Shown here in pieces: positions 41,725-53,590 of a DNA stretch of 64,000 nucleotides. Origin of the DNA: Cliona cf. orientalis (lineage: Eukaryota > Porifera > Demospongiae > Clionaida > Clionaidae); assembly GCA_963930775.1 (NCBI GenBank), contig OZ005693.1, positions 2,790,001-2,854,000 on the forward strand, read 5' to 3'. Below the pieces are notes generated by a model. It had not been told where the DNA came from and did not search any database. It saw only the letters and a program-made list of their open reading frames with translations. The number at the start of each line of letters is the position of its first letter. Within the stretch, counting starts at the first letter, position 1. The position numbers were made by a program, and so were the translations under genes.

Positions 41725-42310
41725 TATACTCGATCATGGAACCTGAAGCTAAAATTAAATTCTCGTTCACCGGTGCAAGCTGCATGTGTCTGGGAAATAG
41801 GAACGAGAATGGTCCGTTTATGAACTCGACGACCCTTACCCACAATAATCCCATCCTCCCTATAATATTATACTTGATTGTCCTTGTTGGTGTGCTTTCC
41901 TTATGTATGCAATTTTTCACCAATGGAATATTATGCTATACAATATAATGCACTGGCTATAGTTTAAATTACTGTGTTCATACGTACACTATAGCCGATG
42001 CAGCGGCTTGTGATGTCCGAAAATTAATACTGAACTGAGCAGTTTTGTGTGATCATAATAATTATTTTATTATATACAATAATTATATAGCTATAATAAG
42101 TGATTATTGGTCACTTAGGTTATATGACTAGCTACTTCATTTATCTTAATTATTAATGTTGGTTTGTTGCTGATTTGGAAAGTGCTGAACTTCTATAGCT
42201 GTGTCAACTCTCGTGCCTTCACTGAAGCTAGGAGCAGGATTCTGTGCATGAGGAGAAATAGTTGGATAATGCTAGTATGATTAACTGCTATGATCCTGGC
42301 AGGCTAGGTG
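41725..42310 (+). repeat. Inter-receptor block, copy c
   Basis: Paralogue of 28395-28900. The ATG and first codons (MEPEAKIKFSFTG) are kept, but 8 extra bases near 41780 break the micro-frame. Confidence 0.75.
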
Positions 42311-42312
42311 TT

Positions 42313-42662
42313 GTAGATAGGCAATTGAAAAGTGAAAGGAAGACTTCCCCGGACCAATTAATTACAGCCACTGGGATCAAACCAGCACTTTTTAAATTCA
42401 CAGTCAGATAATCAATAGCTAGCTATCATGCACGCAACTGAGCTATATGCTGGCCCCTTGCCTGGCACTGGTGTAGCTATTACAGTTGATCTGAGTCTGT
42501 GACACCATCATTAACTTAAAGGTGAAGCCTTAATAATCATTAAGTGGCCAGATTTGATGGAGTGTAGCTTAGCCTACACAACCTATCCTGCACTCCAGTG
42601 CTGTCAGGGCTCAATCACCTGCTCGAGCTTTTTTTTCTATAGTCCCTTCACTTCTCAACTGC
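42313..42662 (-). repeat. TIR element with tRNA-like internal promoter boxes
   Basis: The ends TAGGCAATTGAAAAGTGAAAGGA and, in complement, AGGCAGTTGAGAAGTGAAGGGA are inverted. On the - strand it contains TAGCTCAGTTGCGTGC (A-box-like, about 42433-42448) and GGTTTGATCCC (B-box-like, about 42372-42382). No cloverleaf could be drawn, so it is SINE-like rather than a working tRNA gene. A sister copy lies at 59458-59800. Confidence 0.5.
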
Positions 42663-42982
42663 CTGTTTACAATGCTAGTAATTTAAGTTATACAACAGTT
42701 ACTATTAATTACAATGCATGACCAGCTATGAGAAAAGGAGGCACATCGGATGGGATTTTCATTTGTAGTTATAAATAATTATTATAATAAATGTAATTTG
42801 TAGCTGAGTAATGTAGTAGAATTCACTCTGTGTTTGTCATTGCTACAAATAATATAGCTAGCTATACTCATGTACTACTAATTTGTAGAAGCAAGAAGTC
42901 GATCATTAATTTTTCATGTTTTGTTTATGTACTAGCTACTATCTTCCCTCGCAGAAGGTCACGTAGCTAATATATTTCTTAC

Positions 42983-43688
42983 CGGATTTCGGATCATAAT
43001 ATGATTCCACTGTCAGCTTCTGCTCTGCCCTTCTAGATATTCCAGGGTTGGATGACTGTCCACTTGTTTTACTGCATGCTACTGGTGATGCTGGGGGAAG
43101 ATTATTGTTCTGAGCACTCTAAAGTTGTAGCGAAAAGTAATTGTTAGATGGATTTTAGTTAATACCATATGTCCCTGCATTGATTAATTCTTTATAGTCT
43201 AGCTACAATAGTGTGTAATTGCATGCTTACCACACCAGTCCCAGATGTGAGGATCTTGCTTCCAAAATGTTTGCTGAGAAAGTCTGACTCAGCAACTTTG
43301 GCCTTCCACCATTTAGCATAGTTCTCCTTCACCTGCTTTGATAGCAGGACAAAGATGATAAAGATAAAAACACCTTGGAAGGCAACAAAGATGGTAAAAA
43401 TGTATGCAAGGGCAAAGAGCTCTTCAACTTCTATCACCAGAAACCCAATGATCCAGGTTATGCCCATCACCACGGTCAGAGAGATGGAAGCTTTTATCCA
43501 GTGTCTACATTAAATTTTATGGCGTGTGTAGCTAATATTATGATAATAATATTATTATGTGGATGTGTGTGTGTACATGTGTGTGCATGACGTGCATACA
43601 TGCATGCTTTTATACTGTGTGTAATAATTATTAAATGCGTGTGCTTGCATGGATTCCATGTATGATTGTGCATTTTAATAGGGAGCCT

Positions 43689-43721
<33 letters not shown>

Positions 43722-46700
43722 AAAACCCACTTGACTTTATGCTTCTTATCATCAGTATTCTGTCTCTTCTGGTGTCTATACATGATGACAATGGCCATGA
43801 TGAAGAAGCCAATGTTAGCCAAGAAGATCAGTATCACTGGAACAAGGAGGGACCACACAAATGATGTATGATGACTCAAATAGCAACTATGAGGGGGATG
43901 GACGTAATTTATAGCCACATAATACAGCCATGTGTATAGCAAAATTGCCCGAGCATCACAACACATACACTCGATATTATAATAATATATCACGTACGCT
44001 TGCTCGTATCCATAGTCAGGATCCTGGTCCTCTCTGTAATTTTTAGTTCTCACAAAACCTAGAGGGACGGTCAGGCCACCCACATAGAGCAGTGGTAGAC
44101 CTGCATGGAAGACAAAAGTATAGCTAACTCAATGAGTAAAATTTTGACTTCCTTGATCAATGTCTGGCTCATTAGTTAACCATTAATTATCTTGAAGCCA
44201 GTGGATGATAATACGCAATCTTACCGTAACTGGCAATGGTGAAAGCTGCTGTGTATCTAGCACTATGCTTGGTGAAGACCCTGACCAGTGCAACATAGAG
44301 GACTACACCCTCCATCAGCATCCACATGAAGGAGACCAGGAACCAGTAGTGGAGAAGAACAGCAATTGAGCGACAGCCGATGGGAACTCCACCTCCCTCT
44401 CCCAAATGAGGCTCAACTCCTGCCACAAATATGATCTGAGCAATGCCCAGAGTCACACACAACTGGATGTGAATGTAGTTACGCATTGTACGAAGTGGTC
44501 TGTGGTCATAGAAAATCAGTATTAGCACCATAATAATATTATTAGCTACACATGTAAAGCAAGTAGCACAGGTAGCTATATTCAGTTGATTCACAATCAT
44601 GCATACTCACTTTAGGAACACAAAGACAAAAATGGTTGCTGCCATAGCAACCAGTGAAAGTGATACACCAATGTAGCCAGTTATCTGCAAAGCTAAGAGT
44701 TGAGGCTGTGAGAGGACACTGCCATTGCTACTGCTATTGCTACTGCTATTGCTATTGCCATTGCTATTGCTATTGCTATTGCTATTGCCATTGCTATTGC
44801 TATTGCTATTGGTGAGAGGTCGTGCACTGAGCAAGATGGCAAAGTGAGTGAGATGGTTGCAGCGACAGATGGTGGAGTTGGAGGTGAAGGTTGTGTTACA
44901 ACCCACTGTGGACCACTTTCCAGTGAATAGAATACTCCCTTGATTCTGGCTGCAGGTGTAGAATTATAAACGAAAGATACCTTATCATAACATCATGCAT
45001 GACACATTATTTATTGACCATGCATGTGTGCATGACGGGGATAGTGTTCAAATTAGAAAGTAATTCTATAATAATATTATGCATGGTCCAGGGTAATTTA
45101 TGATAATGCATTGCTTACTCATCTTCAAATTCCCAAAATACACATGTTGTTGTACCATTTTCATCATTCGTTAAGAGAGCCTACAAAAAAGAAAATCAAA
45201 ATTAATGTGTATACATCATCGTGGTTACCTCATCATAACGTGAGTGTGTGAAGATGACCTCTACCGGAGTGGAGAGGTTGGATGTGGTGCAGTTATCACA
45301 CTGGAAACTGGCGGAGATAACTGGAGAGGCCAGTCGCAGCACACGATCCTCTTCATTGCTATTAAGGACAGTATTAATATTATTATTCCACTGAATCATG
45401 CACGTTTAACAGCTAGCTTTATTCCCAGGCCAACTTCCAGGTGTGTACATCTCATGATTGAATTAAAGTTGGAAATTAGTCTGGGATAAGACTAACTAAC
45501 GTATCATTTTGAGCTCCATCATCGAGACTGTTTGGCAAAAGTCTTGACATGTTTCTGAAGAGTAAAGTAGCCATCCTGACACGCCAGCGCCAACCTTGAG
45601 CTCCTGGACCAGGATGGTTTTCATTAGTGTTGTGATGTGGCCTATGTGGCGTTAGCACTTCTCTGGGGATGCTTATTTCAGGCATAGCATACGTCTTTCC
45701 CTCGAACATGGGAGTTATCTTTTGCATATCATCATTGTCCGCCAGCACTTCACCAACATGGAAGTCTGCATGTCACAAGCTTAATAATAATTATAGTGTT
45801 AATGTTATAATAATATTATTATAGGAATAATATTATTATTATAATAGCCATTCAGGAATCAGTATGCCATGGATATGACATTTTGTGTTCATGCATGGGT
45901 ACAATCACCAAATTACCTGCACAGCTATTTGATAATGCATGTGTGCACATTAATAATAATGTTATAATTATTATAATTCTACGGTCAATGATCATGATAT
46001 ACCAATAATATTAACTTCTTTGTTGAAGCTTGAGGTTGCTGGCACCATTGTAATTGGACGAGATAAGTCATAGTTGTTCAATGCAAACATATCAACAATC
46101 CGGAGAATAGTGCTACCAGCAACGACTAATGGTGACTGCATAAAATCATCAGTTTATTCTCGAGTCACTGATTATTCTTATAGCCAAGCTGTACAAAACT
46201 TACATCTACTCTTTTATTTTCAATTTCGTTCTGAATATTGTTCAACACACAACTAATCACTAACAGTAGTAACTGTATAATATTAAATAATATTAATAAT
46301 GCAACACATAGCACTGTGACCACCTAATTATTACATACTCGACTGATTTCTGATGCGACTTTTTTATCTCCAAAATCACAGACGATGGTACTGAAGAGGT
46401 ATACAGGTGCAAGCAAAGTCACTTCATGATCAATAGATCCGTTGGCTGCCATAATATGCATAGCACACTCTCTCAACATCTCAAGTGCTCCCCCGTGTGA
46501 ACTATTGCATATCTATCTGATACTGACATGATTATATCCACTGCCCAGTATGCACAATAAGCAAAAATCATACAAACCTTCATGTAAATCTTCTTGAGAG
46601 GTGACATCCGTTTGATGTGATTAGAAATTCGACATTCTAAGCCTTGTACCCTCGCTTGTACCCCTTCAGTACTATTGTTGCAATCATCATCCATGGAAGT

Positions 46701-46805
46701 ACAAGTCCTAGTGCACGACGGTTTTGCCGTGACCAGAGATTGGCGAAAAACTGTAACATCAGCAACGATCATAAGCAAAATCGTTGTACAAAATGCGCCG
46801 GCCAT
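42983..46805 (-). CDS. Adhesion GPCR copy 4 (type II ectodomain, Ser/Asn repeat)
   Basis: Exons: 46578-46805 (signal peptide MAGAFCTTILLMIVADVTVF), 46339-46516, about 46204-46273, 46013-46135, 45501-45765, about 45230-45358, about 45121-45181 (TCVFW), about 44612-44952 (GPS, repeat, TM1), about 44225-44499 (TM2-TM3), about 43998-44100, about 43731-43888 (TM5), about 43230-43505 (TM6-TM7) and about 42983-43121 (tail, ending in a donor). The GPS is complete, with CRCNHLTHFAILL. Between the Stachel and TM1 lies a run of about 30 Ser, Asn and Gly residues encoded by a GCTATT-type hexamer array. No frameshift was seen. It is a surface receptor that should self-cleave; the ligand is unknown. It is the closest paralogue of copy 3. 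Confidence 0.87.
43689..43715 (+). repeat. Poly-G run (27 G)
   Basis: Uninterrupted G run in the copy 4 intron directly after the TM5 exon; the longest homopolymer in the window. Confidence 0.95.
44721..44811. repeat. Coding hexamer microsatellite (Asn-Ser)
   Basis: About 15 units of GCTATT, GCCATT or GCTACT in phase with the copy 4 frame, encoding (Asn/Gly/Ser)-Ser on the - strand. Copy 1 has only a few residues (TNSNGA) at this place. Confidence 0.9.
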
Positions 46806-47121
46806 AACATCACATTTATTTATCTGTAGCCACGAACTGCCCAGCTGCAAACACGTATAGATTATATAATTATGACATTGTCTGGTACTAATAGCCGCGA
46901 GCGAGCGCTATAATATACGAAGAGGCTCTAATACCGGTACGCAGGATACGTAACCACGCCGCGCCGCTATTATTATTGCTCAGTACAAATTGACCACAAC
47001 CCACAACAAAGTATAGTGATAGTAAATTTTTATCACATTAATTATTCCATTAACAGAATCTGATGGTCAAGTGAACTAGATTATTAACTTTAGTTCCAAG
47101 GAGAGTACTACCCTACTTTTG
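46806..47121. promoter_or_regulatory. Duplicated promoter region of copy 4 receptor
   Basis: Paralogue of 38677-39027 with the same GC-rich core and CAAATTGACCACAACCC. It lies between the copy 4 start codon and the gene G stop codon. Confidence 0.45.
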
Positions 47122-50100
47122 TCTCTTTTCAGCCATAGTGGCTGCTTCTTCCTCCATCTCTGTGTCACTGCCACCATCTTCTTGAGACTCCTCCTCATAC
47201 TCATCACAGTACTCCAGCAGCTCCACCATGCACCAGTGCAGCTGCAGTGAAGATTTTAGTGAAGTACTGAATAGTTCAGATACTACGTAATGATAATATT
47301 ATCGTTGTCCAACCTCATCACCATCCTGACCCTGTATTTAATTCACGAATATGAGAATTTACGTTACCTCTAGTCACAATTAATGCTTTGGCAGTAGGTA
47401 TTTACTCATTATTAATTAATTTTTTCATCTTCATTGTTTTTTTTGTATGTACTTAGCTTTATACAAATAAAATGTAATGATCCATGTACGTACCTTCATC
47501 CACTTTCTCTCCCTTTGCTGTTGAGAAGAGGAAGCTGAGTCTGTTGAGCACAAAGACATACCAGTACTCACACTGCTTCAGGTGGGTGTCAAAGAACGGG
47601 TCGTAGACACTGATCAGGTACATCAGTGAGACAATCTCCTTAATAAGCAATAGCCTACACATAGGATAGAATGGAGAATCTTTTAGCATAATAAAATTAA
47701 TTATCAAGAGGCATAATGATAATTAGTTTTCTCCCCAGCATAACATTACGTGCACAGAGCATATAAGGCATGTTGGCCAGTACAGTTTTTTCTTTGATGT
47801 GGAAATGGTCAAAGGCTTTGATGTGGCCACAGGCTCTGCCCAAATTATGACTGCCACCACGGTTGGCTTGGTGAAGGTATATAAACAAAGGATGGTTACC
47901 ACATGAGTTAAATAAACAAATGTACAGTTTTTTTTATCAACTATAGGAAAGGAAAAGTTTCTTTTTTGGACTAAGTACAAATCCTTTGAACACGTTATGA
48001 AAATGAAGTATTTTTTACATCATTACACAGCCACATGTGACTTACTCATGTTGGGAGAATTGACTCAATTTGTAGTACGATTTGGGAACTTCAATGAGTT
48101 TGTTCAACAATGCCGTCAGCGATTTCAAAAGCTGCAAACAAAAACACTGCTGTTTACCATGTAAACACATACCCAGCACTATAATAATATTATTATTATA
48201 CTGCAGTATACATACATGTACATAGATACAGGTACATGCAGATAGAGTAGCTATACCCTCTACCTCGTGTGAACATCCACATTTTTCAAAGACAACCTTC
48301 ACTCCATTGCTGAGCATCAAGATCCGTGACACCAAACGAACAATCTGAAAGTAACAACCACAACAACAACGATTATCAATCTCAAACCCAGCGAGTCTCT
48401 CTTGGGCTTAGTACAATTCAGTGGCTATCAACACAGACATGAATGAGTATGAAGGTCTCCATCCATCCATTTAGGCCAAGTACATATCCAGGATTGCCAT
48501 GGGGTGTCCTGCATGGGGATGGGGTTGGGGTTGGGGTTGGGGTTAGGGTTAGGGGACCAGGACATCTTGGGACGTTCACTGGCAATCCTGGAGTTAGGCT
48601 AAGCCTGAACTATCATTACTTTTATGCACGTACATGTGTACGTCCCACCTAAGCAAACTATAGAGCCACAAGCAAGGGTGCCTACTCTTACTAGTATGAG
48701 AACTAATACATAACTAGAGCTCTGTAGAGCACATACCCCGCGCGCACATTGTGCAATCTATAGAATTGCTTTTGTATGCATGGCTATAAGTTTGTGAACT
48801 TTAGAAAATTAGTGGAAGTGCTGCTTAATTGTATGTAGCCACCAGAGGTCTCGGTGATGACAAGCACTCTCTCTGCACCAGATCTAGACTACTAGGAGAT
48901 ATGAACTGATACTTCCAATATTTTGTTGTAATAGTATAGCCATAGGGCCTGCAGATTTCAGCTCCGTCAGCGGATGTGGATGGACTATAGAGCATTATTA
49001 ATTTCGACGATCTTTACCAGTCATATTCTTGGCTACTTAGTTGTGCGCATGAGCAGAAAACACAATGGGCATGCATTATGCATTGAGTAGGCACTGTCGA
49101 TAGGCGTGGCTACGTTAGCCACAAAAAAGGCACGATTTATGACGCCCGTGGACCGTATCCATTGATTTGAAACACACTGAAGCTATTTTTTCGCCGAGTT
49201 CGATTGATTCGTTGTGCTTACGAGTCGCTTAGATGCCTACATCTCGAAATATGGCGATTTTTGTGCTCACGACGACAACGACAACAACGACGACAACGAC
49301 ACAACCGATTACTTTACCCCTTGCGCATGCGCGCGGGGTAATTATGGATTATAGCTACGCCACTATAATATGAATAACACTACCTGAAGACATATCTTGA
49401 AAATGATATCCTTATCATTGGCGTTGGGAGTAGGCTCGAGCAGGCTTTGGTAGCAGATGAGAGGGAGGCAGGCCACGTTGTTGTGCAGGCAGATGAGCTC
49501 TGCGATGGAAGGAGATCGCACCAGCTGGTAGAGAAGCTGGAGGGTGGTTAGGGTGAGCTGGGGGTCGTCCTTGTCTAAGCAGTGACCCAGCTTGTCGTCA
49601 TGAAATAACGAGGAGAACCTGAAGCGGATACACACGAGTACACATTTGCAATAGGCAATAGTGTAAGCAACTGTGTATACTTAATGCAAGTGATTTCCTT
49701 GATCACTCAAGAGTGGGGACACAAAGCTACAATAAGCAAAGTACAACAAATAACATTTCTTAACCCAAAGAAACATTACTGCATACACGTAAGTACATGT
49801 ACACACGAATATTCACAAGTTTTGATGTCAATTCTAGGTTTACCAGGTCTCTACCTAAAATACACTATAATTACATGTACATGTATGCATACACCCAATT
49901 CCTTTTAACTGACCTTAGTAGCGTTTCCTCAGGGCAATCTTCAGCCAAGGCTGTCAAAATCCTCAGGCTGGTGTTCACATTCTCCAGGGATTCACGCTGG
50001 ACAAAAAAAAAAAAGATGCACACAGGTATCAGGGTGTGCTATAGTGCACGTATAGCAATCTGACAAGTATAGTGGAATCTCTATTCCGAATACCCTTGGG

Positions 50101-50556
50101 GCAGCTTAAAATGTCTTGATTAAAGGAGGTGTCCTCATTTCAGGGATGTCCTTATAGATCAGAGGAGTTCCACTGTAGTCACAACAATCATCACAATAAT
50201 CATTATCAGTAGCTTTCAGCTACGAGAAAAGGAACCGTTTGGGACCTTTTGTTTTGTAGTATGTAGCTTGTTTCATGTATGGGGAGTACAGTACTGTAGC
50301 GCAATCCGCTTTGTGTTTGGATCAATACACAGATACAATTACACTACTACGACTAATTTCGTAGAAAACAAGTTGGACATTGTCATGATACAAATTAAGT
50401 TTGTTGTATGCCACCATTAAAGTTTAATTTTTGAGCACTTACCCACTGGGGGACCGGAAGCTCCAGGAGAATTTGAAACAGCTGTCCACAGCCGGCTCCC
50501 CGGCTCCTGGGGGGAATGGGGAGGGGGGTCACATGACTGCTGCTGCTGCTGGCGTA
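47122..50556 (-). CDS. Gene G, right copy: helical-repeat protein, unidentified, with two frame problems
   Basis: Exons by splice signals: about 50443-50556 (CGQLFQILLELPVPQW), about 49914-49997 (ESLENVNTSLRILTALAEDC), about 49382-49618 (LTLTTLQLLYQLVRSPSIAE), about 48262-48343 (IVRLVSRILMLSNGVKVVF), about 48046-48132 (SLTALLNKLIEV), about 47770-47870, about 47495-47660 and about 47122-47260 (acidic C-terminus). The Leu-rich amphipathic helices suggest an ARM/HEAT-type solenoid; I do not recognise the family. Upstream exons may lie right of 50556. Against the left copy there is one extra A in an A-run near 47790 and 4 extra bases near 47229 that shift the frame before the acidic tail. It may be recently dead, or these may be assembly errors. 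Confidence 0.55.
48519..48554 (+). repeat. Telomere-like repeat patch
   Basis: Several GGGGTT units grade into GGGTTA units. A second, shorter patch of GGGTTA and GGTTTG units lies at about 54510-54545. Confidence 0.7.
48735..49345. mobile_element. MITE with GC-rich TIR and (GAC)n core
   Basis: TACCCCGCGCGCA occurs at the left and in complement at the right (49331-49343). The right third holds a GACGACAAC-type microsatellite (about 49269-49305). It lies in a gene G intron. Confidence 0.5.
50072..50176. mobile_element. Short pogo-like MITE
   Basis: TATAGTGGAATCTCT at the left faces GAGTTCCACTGTA at the right. The TA-ended CAGTGGAA-type termini resemble pogo/Tigger elements. A related end is at about 51630-51690 (TCCGTTATT units and GAGTCCACTGTA). 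Confidence 0.5.
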
Positions 50557-50879
50557 CTGCTGAAATCGGTTGTGTCAGTATTCTGCATGAAGATGACTTC
50601 CCGACCCTATCTCAGCTTTATGTAGACTTGTATTACTTTCTTTCCCCAGAACAATGATAATGCATGAAACTCCAAGAGGGGCTGTAGCTATTTCTTACAT
50701 TTTGATATAGCACCATCTGCCCTCCTTCTTGAGATACAAACTATTCTGCTAAACTAAGTGCGGATACCCAAACAAACATTTTGCCTTCCCCCTCCATTAT
50801 AGAAATTTGCTTTCCTATGGGGTTACTAATACACTCCTCCCCCTCCCTCCTGATTGTACAAAGGTCCAAATTTGTGCAC

Positions 50880-51092
50880 TCCGAATGTACGAATTTGCAT
50901 GAGCTTGACCAAGGAGTACAAATTTATACGATCTTGACCAGGCCAAGGTGTACAAATTTAATTTTGTATAATCTTGACCAGGCCAAGGTGTACAAATTTG
51001 TATGATCTTGACCAAGGTGTACAAATATGTATAACCTTGACCAGGCCAAGGTGTATAAATTTGTACTACGATCTTGACCAGCCAAGGTGTAC
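50880..51092. repeat. Minisatellite, about six units
   Basis: Units of about 30-40 bp built around CTTGACCAGGCCAAGGTGTA followed by CAAATTTGTAT, with length variation between units. It lies right of the known gene G exons. Confidence 0.85.
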
Positions 51093-52001
51093 AATAAGTC
51101 ATAATATGGTGTGGGTGGGTTGGAGGCTGTTCAGGGAATTATAGAGGGGAAAATCAACCTCAGGGGTGGAAAACCCGGCCCTGTTCTCCCACTCCTCTAA
51201 TTATGGGAGTGATTTACATGTACATGTAGCTACTGATAATTATAATAATATATGGACATTATTATTACTCTAACTCACAAGTTACGTCCAGTAGCGAGGC
51301 ACATATGCATTGGAGGTAATTTCTCCTATGTAGAACCATAGTCTGTACTATCCATATCATCTATGGTAGCTAGAACATAATATTTTTCCTCATGTAGCTT
51401 GGCAAAGAAAGCGAAAGCAATCGATATAAGCCAGTTCCACTCCAACCCATGAACCTCATACAGGAGATCATGTACACACCTATCAACAAAACTGACTCAG
51501 AAATGGCTGGATGCATGCATGTATTATTATGCTGGCCGTATTAATGTGATAGGGATTTATGGTGTTTCAACTTGCAGTATGAATAATATAATTAAACATA
51601 TGGAGATATCGGTTGGTACATATAGCAGTGTCCGTTATTTGGTAGAGGTCCGTTATTGGGAGTGTCCGTTAATAGAGAGTCCACTGTATTTGTACTACTA
51701 CTACTGTGTGTTGCATACTCCTTATAATGTACTCCTGGTATGATATATATTACAAGCAGCTAGTCTATATCTCAGGTAAAAGTGAGAGATGGGCCTATAA
51801 TAATACTTCCTGTGCTATTATAATATTATTATTATTATGACCTCATAATAGCAGATATTCATCGTATAAAGTGATATTGTGTGATTCTTGTACAGGCATG
51901 AATTAGCCCTGTGGACTAGTGATATTACCATATGTGCGATGTGTATGGGTACGTGGGAATGACTATTGCAACATACTCAGCCTCAGCACTAGAGAGAGCC
52001 A
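51093..52001. other. Gene-poor spacer
   Basis: AT-rich DNA with the pogo-like end near 51630-51690 and no recognisable gene. Confidence 0.4.
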
Positions 52002-52393
52002 TTGAAGTCCATAGGCTCCAACTGTCCCTGAATCTCCGGGACAGTCCCGGATTTTTAGCAATTGTCCCGCGTCCCGGAAGGCTTTTCTATAATTGTATTA
52101 ATGGTCCCGGAAGAGGTCCAGACACTAGCATAAACACTGTAGTAATAGTACAACTAATCACTTATGAACAACCTGCTTGTGGTAGTGCCTTACAAACTTT
52201 GGTTTTTGCAGTAGCAACACTACAAGAGCTCTACTGGGCTTGCAAATTCATGCTCTAGAAAGTATATTCTGGGCATTGTGTTAATCATATTGGGTGTGGT
52301 GTAGGTGGAGTTTTAATTAATGATGGCCATATCTAGTGGGTGTGGTCTATGTCCCTGGAGCTGTTCAGGAAAAGTTGGAGCCTATGGAAGTCT
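52002..52393. mobile_element. TIR element abutting the copia relic
   Basis: GAAGTCCATAGGCTCCAACT at the left faces AGTTGGAGCCTATGGAAGTC at the right. Near the left end is a GGGACAGTCCCGG palindromic patch. No transposase frame was seen. Confidence 0.6.
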
Positions 52394-53530
52394 GTTTCCT
52401 GCTTCGCCAACTAATCCCAGCACCACTCAACATGAATATGTAACCAGAAGTCGATCACCTATCACCCACATCACTGGCCCAATCAGAATCTGAATAGCTG
52501 AAGCAATCGTGACTGTCACCCCTAACATACAAAAGACCAAGATCAGACGTGCCCTTAAGGTACCTCAAAATTCGTTTGACAGCCGTCCAGTGACGCTTTG
52601 TAGGATCTGAGCAGAATTTAGCCACATTATATACTGCAAAAATTATGTCTGGCCTTGTTCCAGTAGCGAAATACATTAGGCTACCAACTGCTGATTGGTA
52701 TATACCTTGACCAATCCTCTCCTCCCCATCTTCAACCTTTACCAGCTTGTTGTTTGCATCACAGGGTGTGGCCACAGACTTCGCATCCTCCATTCCAAAC
52801 TTCTCCAACAGTTTGTTGGTATAGGCAGGTTGGCCTATCCACACCTCTCCTGTATTATCATCCTGGACAATTCGTATCCCAAGGAAATAGTGCAACTTCC
52901 CAAGATCCTTTACGTCAAACCTGTCACCCAGTGCTCGCTTGAACTCCTTCACCTGTTTCCCACTCTTCCCAGCAATGACAATGTCATCCACATATACTCC
53001 TATGATCATTTCACCACCAGAACCTACATAAATGCAAGGGTCACCCATTGATTGGACAAAACCAAGACACTTCAAGTATTCATCCAAGGTAGAATTCCAA
53101 CAGCGCGGAGATTGTTTCAGCCCATAGAGACTACGCTTGAGTCTACAGACAAGATGTTCTTGTCCCTCCCCTACAAAACCTTCTGGCTGCCTCATAAATA
53201 TTTCCTCTTCCAAAACTCCATTCAAAAACGCTGTTGTCACGTCCACCTGATAGAGTTGCAAGCCCTTCTGCACCCCCATAGCAACCAGCGTTCTCAGTGA
53301 CTCCATTCGAACCACAGGACAAAAGGTCTCATCGTAGTCTGCTCCCTTCACCTGTGTGAAACCTTGAGCAACTAGACATGCCTTGTAATGCTCCACCTTT
53401 CCATCTTCATTAGTTTTCACCTTAAAGACCCATTTGCTTCCCACTATTTTACGATCCTTCGGTGGTTCAACTATAATAGTTCCCACACATCATTATCCTG
53501 CAGTGAGTGCATCTCCTTTGCCATAGCTAT
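52394..53530 (-). pseudogene. Ty1/copia reverse transcriptase - RNase H relic
   Basis: A clean frame of 343 codons shows the copia polymerase: KWVFKVKTNEDGKVEHYKA, QVDVTTAFLNG, SLYGLKQSPRCW, the catalytic YVDD (GVYVDDIVI), and the connection to RNase H (GSLMYFATGTRPD, SYSDSDWA). Homology goes on past an in-frame TGA at 52453-52455 into STSGYIFML and ISWRSRKQTS, up to the neighbouring inverted repeat. At the 5' side about 15 more codons (AKEMHSLQDNDVWEL) are joined through an extra TTATA near 53480 that shifts the frame. Integrase, gag and LTRs are missing. It is dead on three counts. Confidence 0.93.
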
Positions 53531-53590
53531 AGCCTCGTCCCCAGGCCCCTCCCTTCTCCCCGCGTTGGGAGGGGCCTGGGGACGAGGCTA
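53531..53590. mobile_element. Palindromic mini-element
   Basis: AGCCTCGTCCCCAGGCCCCT and its exact complement form a stem of about 23 bp around a short loop. The half-sequence GGCCTGGGGACGAGGCTA recurs in receptor introns at about 29652, 35222 and 60332. Confidence 0.75.

Noticed and set aside
42372..42450. A functional tRNA gene
   Set aside because: No acceptor stem or cloverleaf can be drawn, and the A and B box spacing is too long for an ordinary tRNA.
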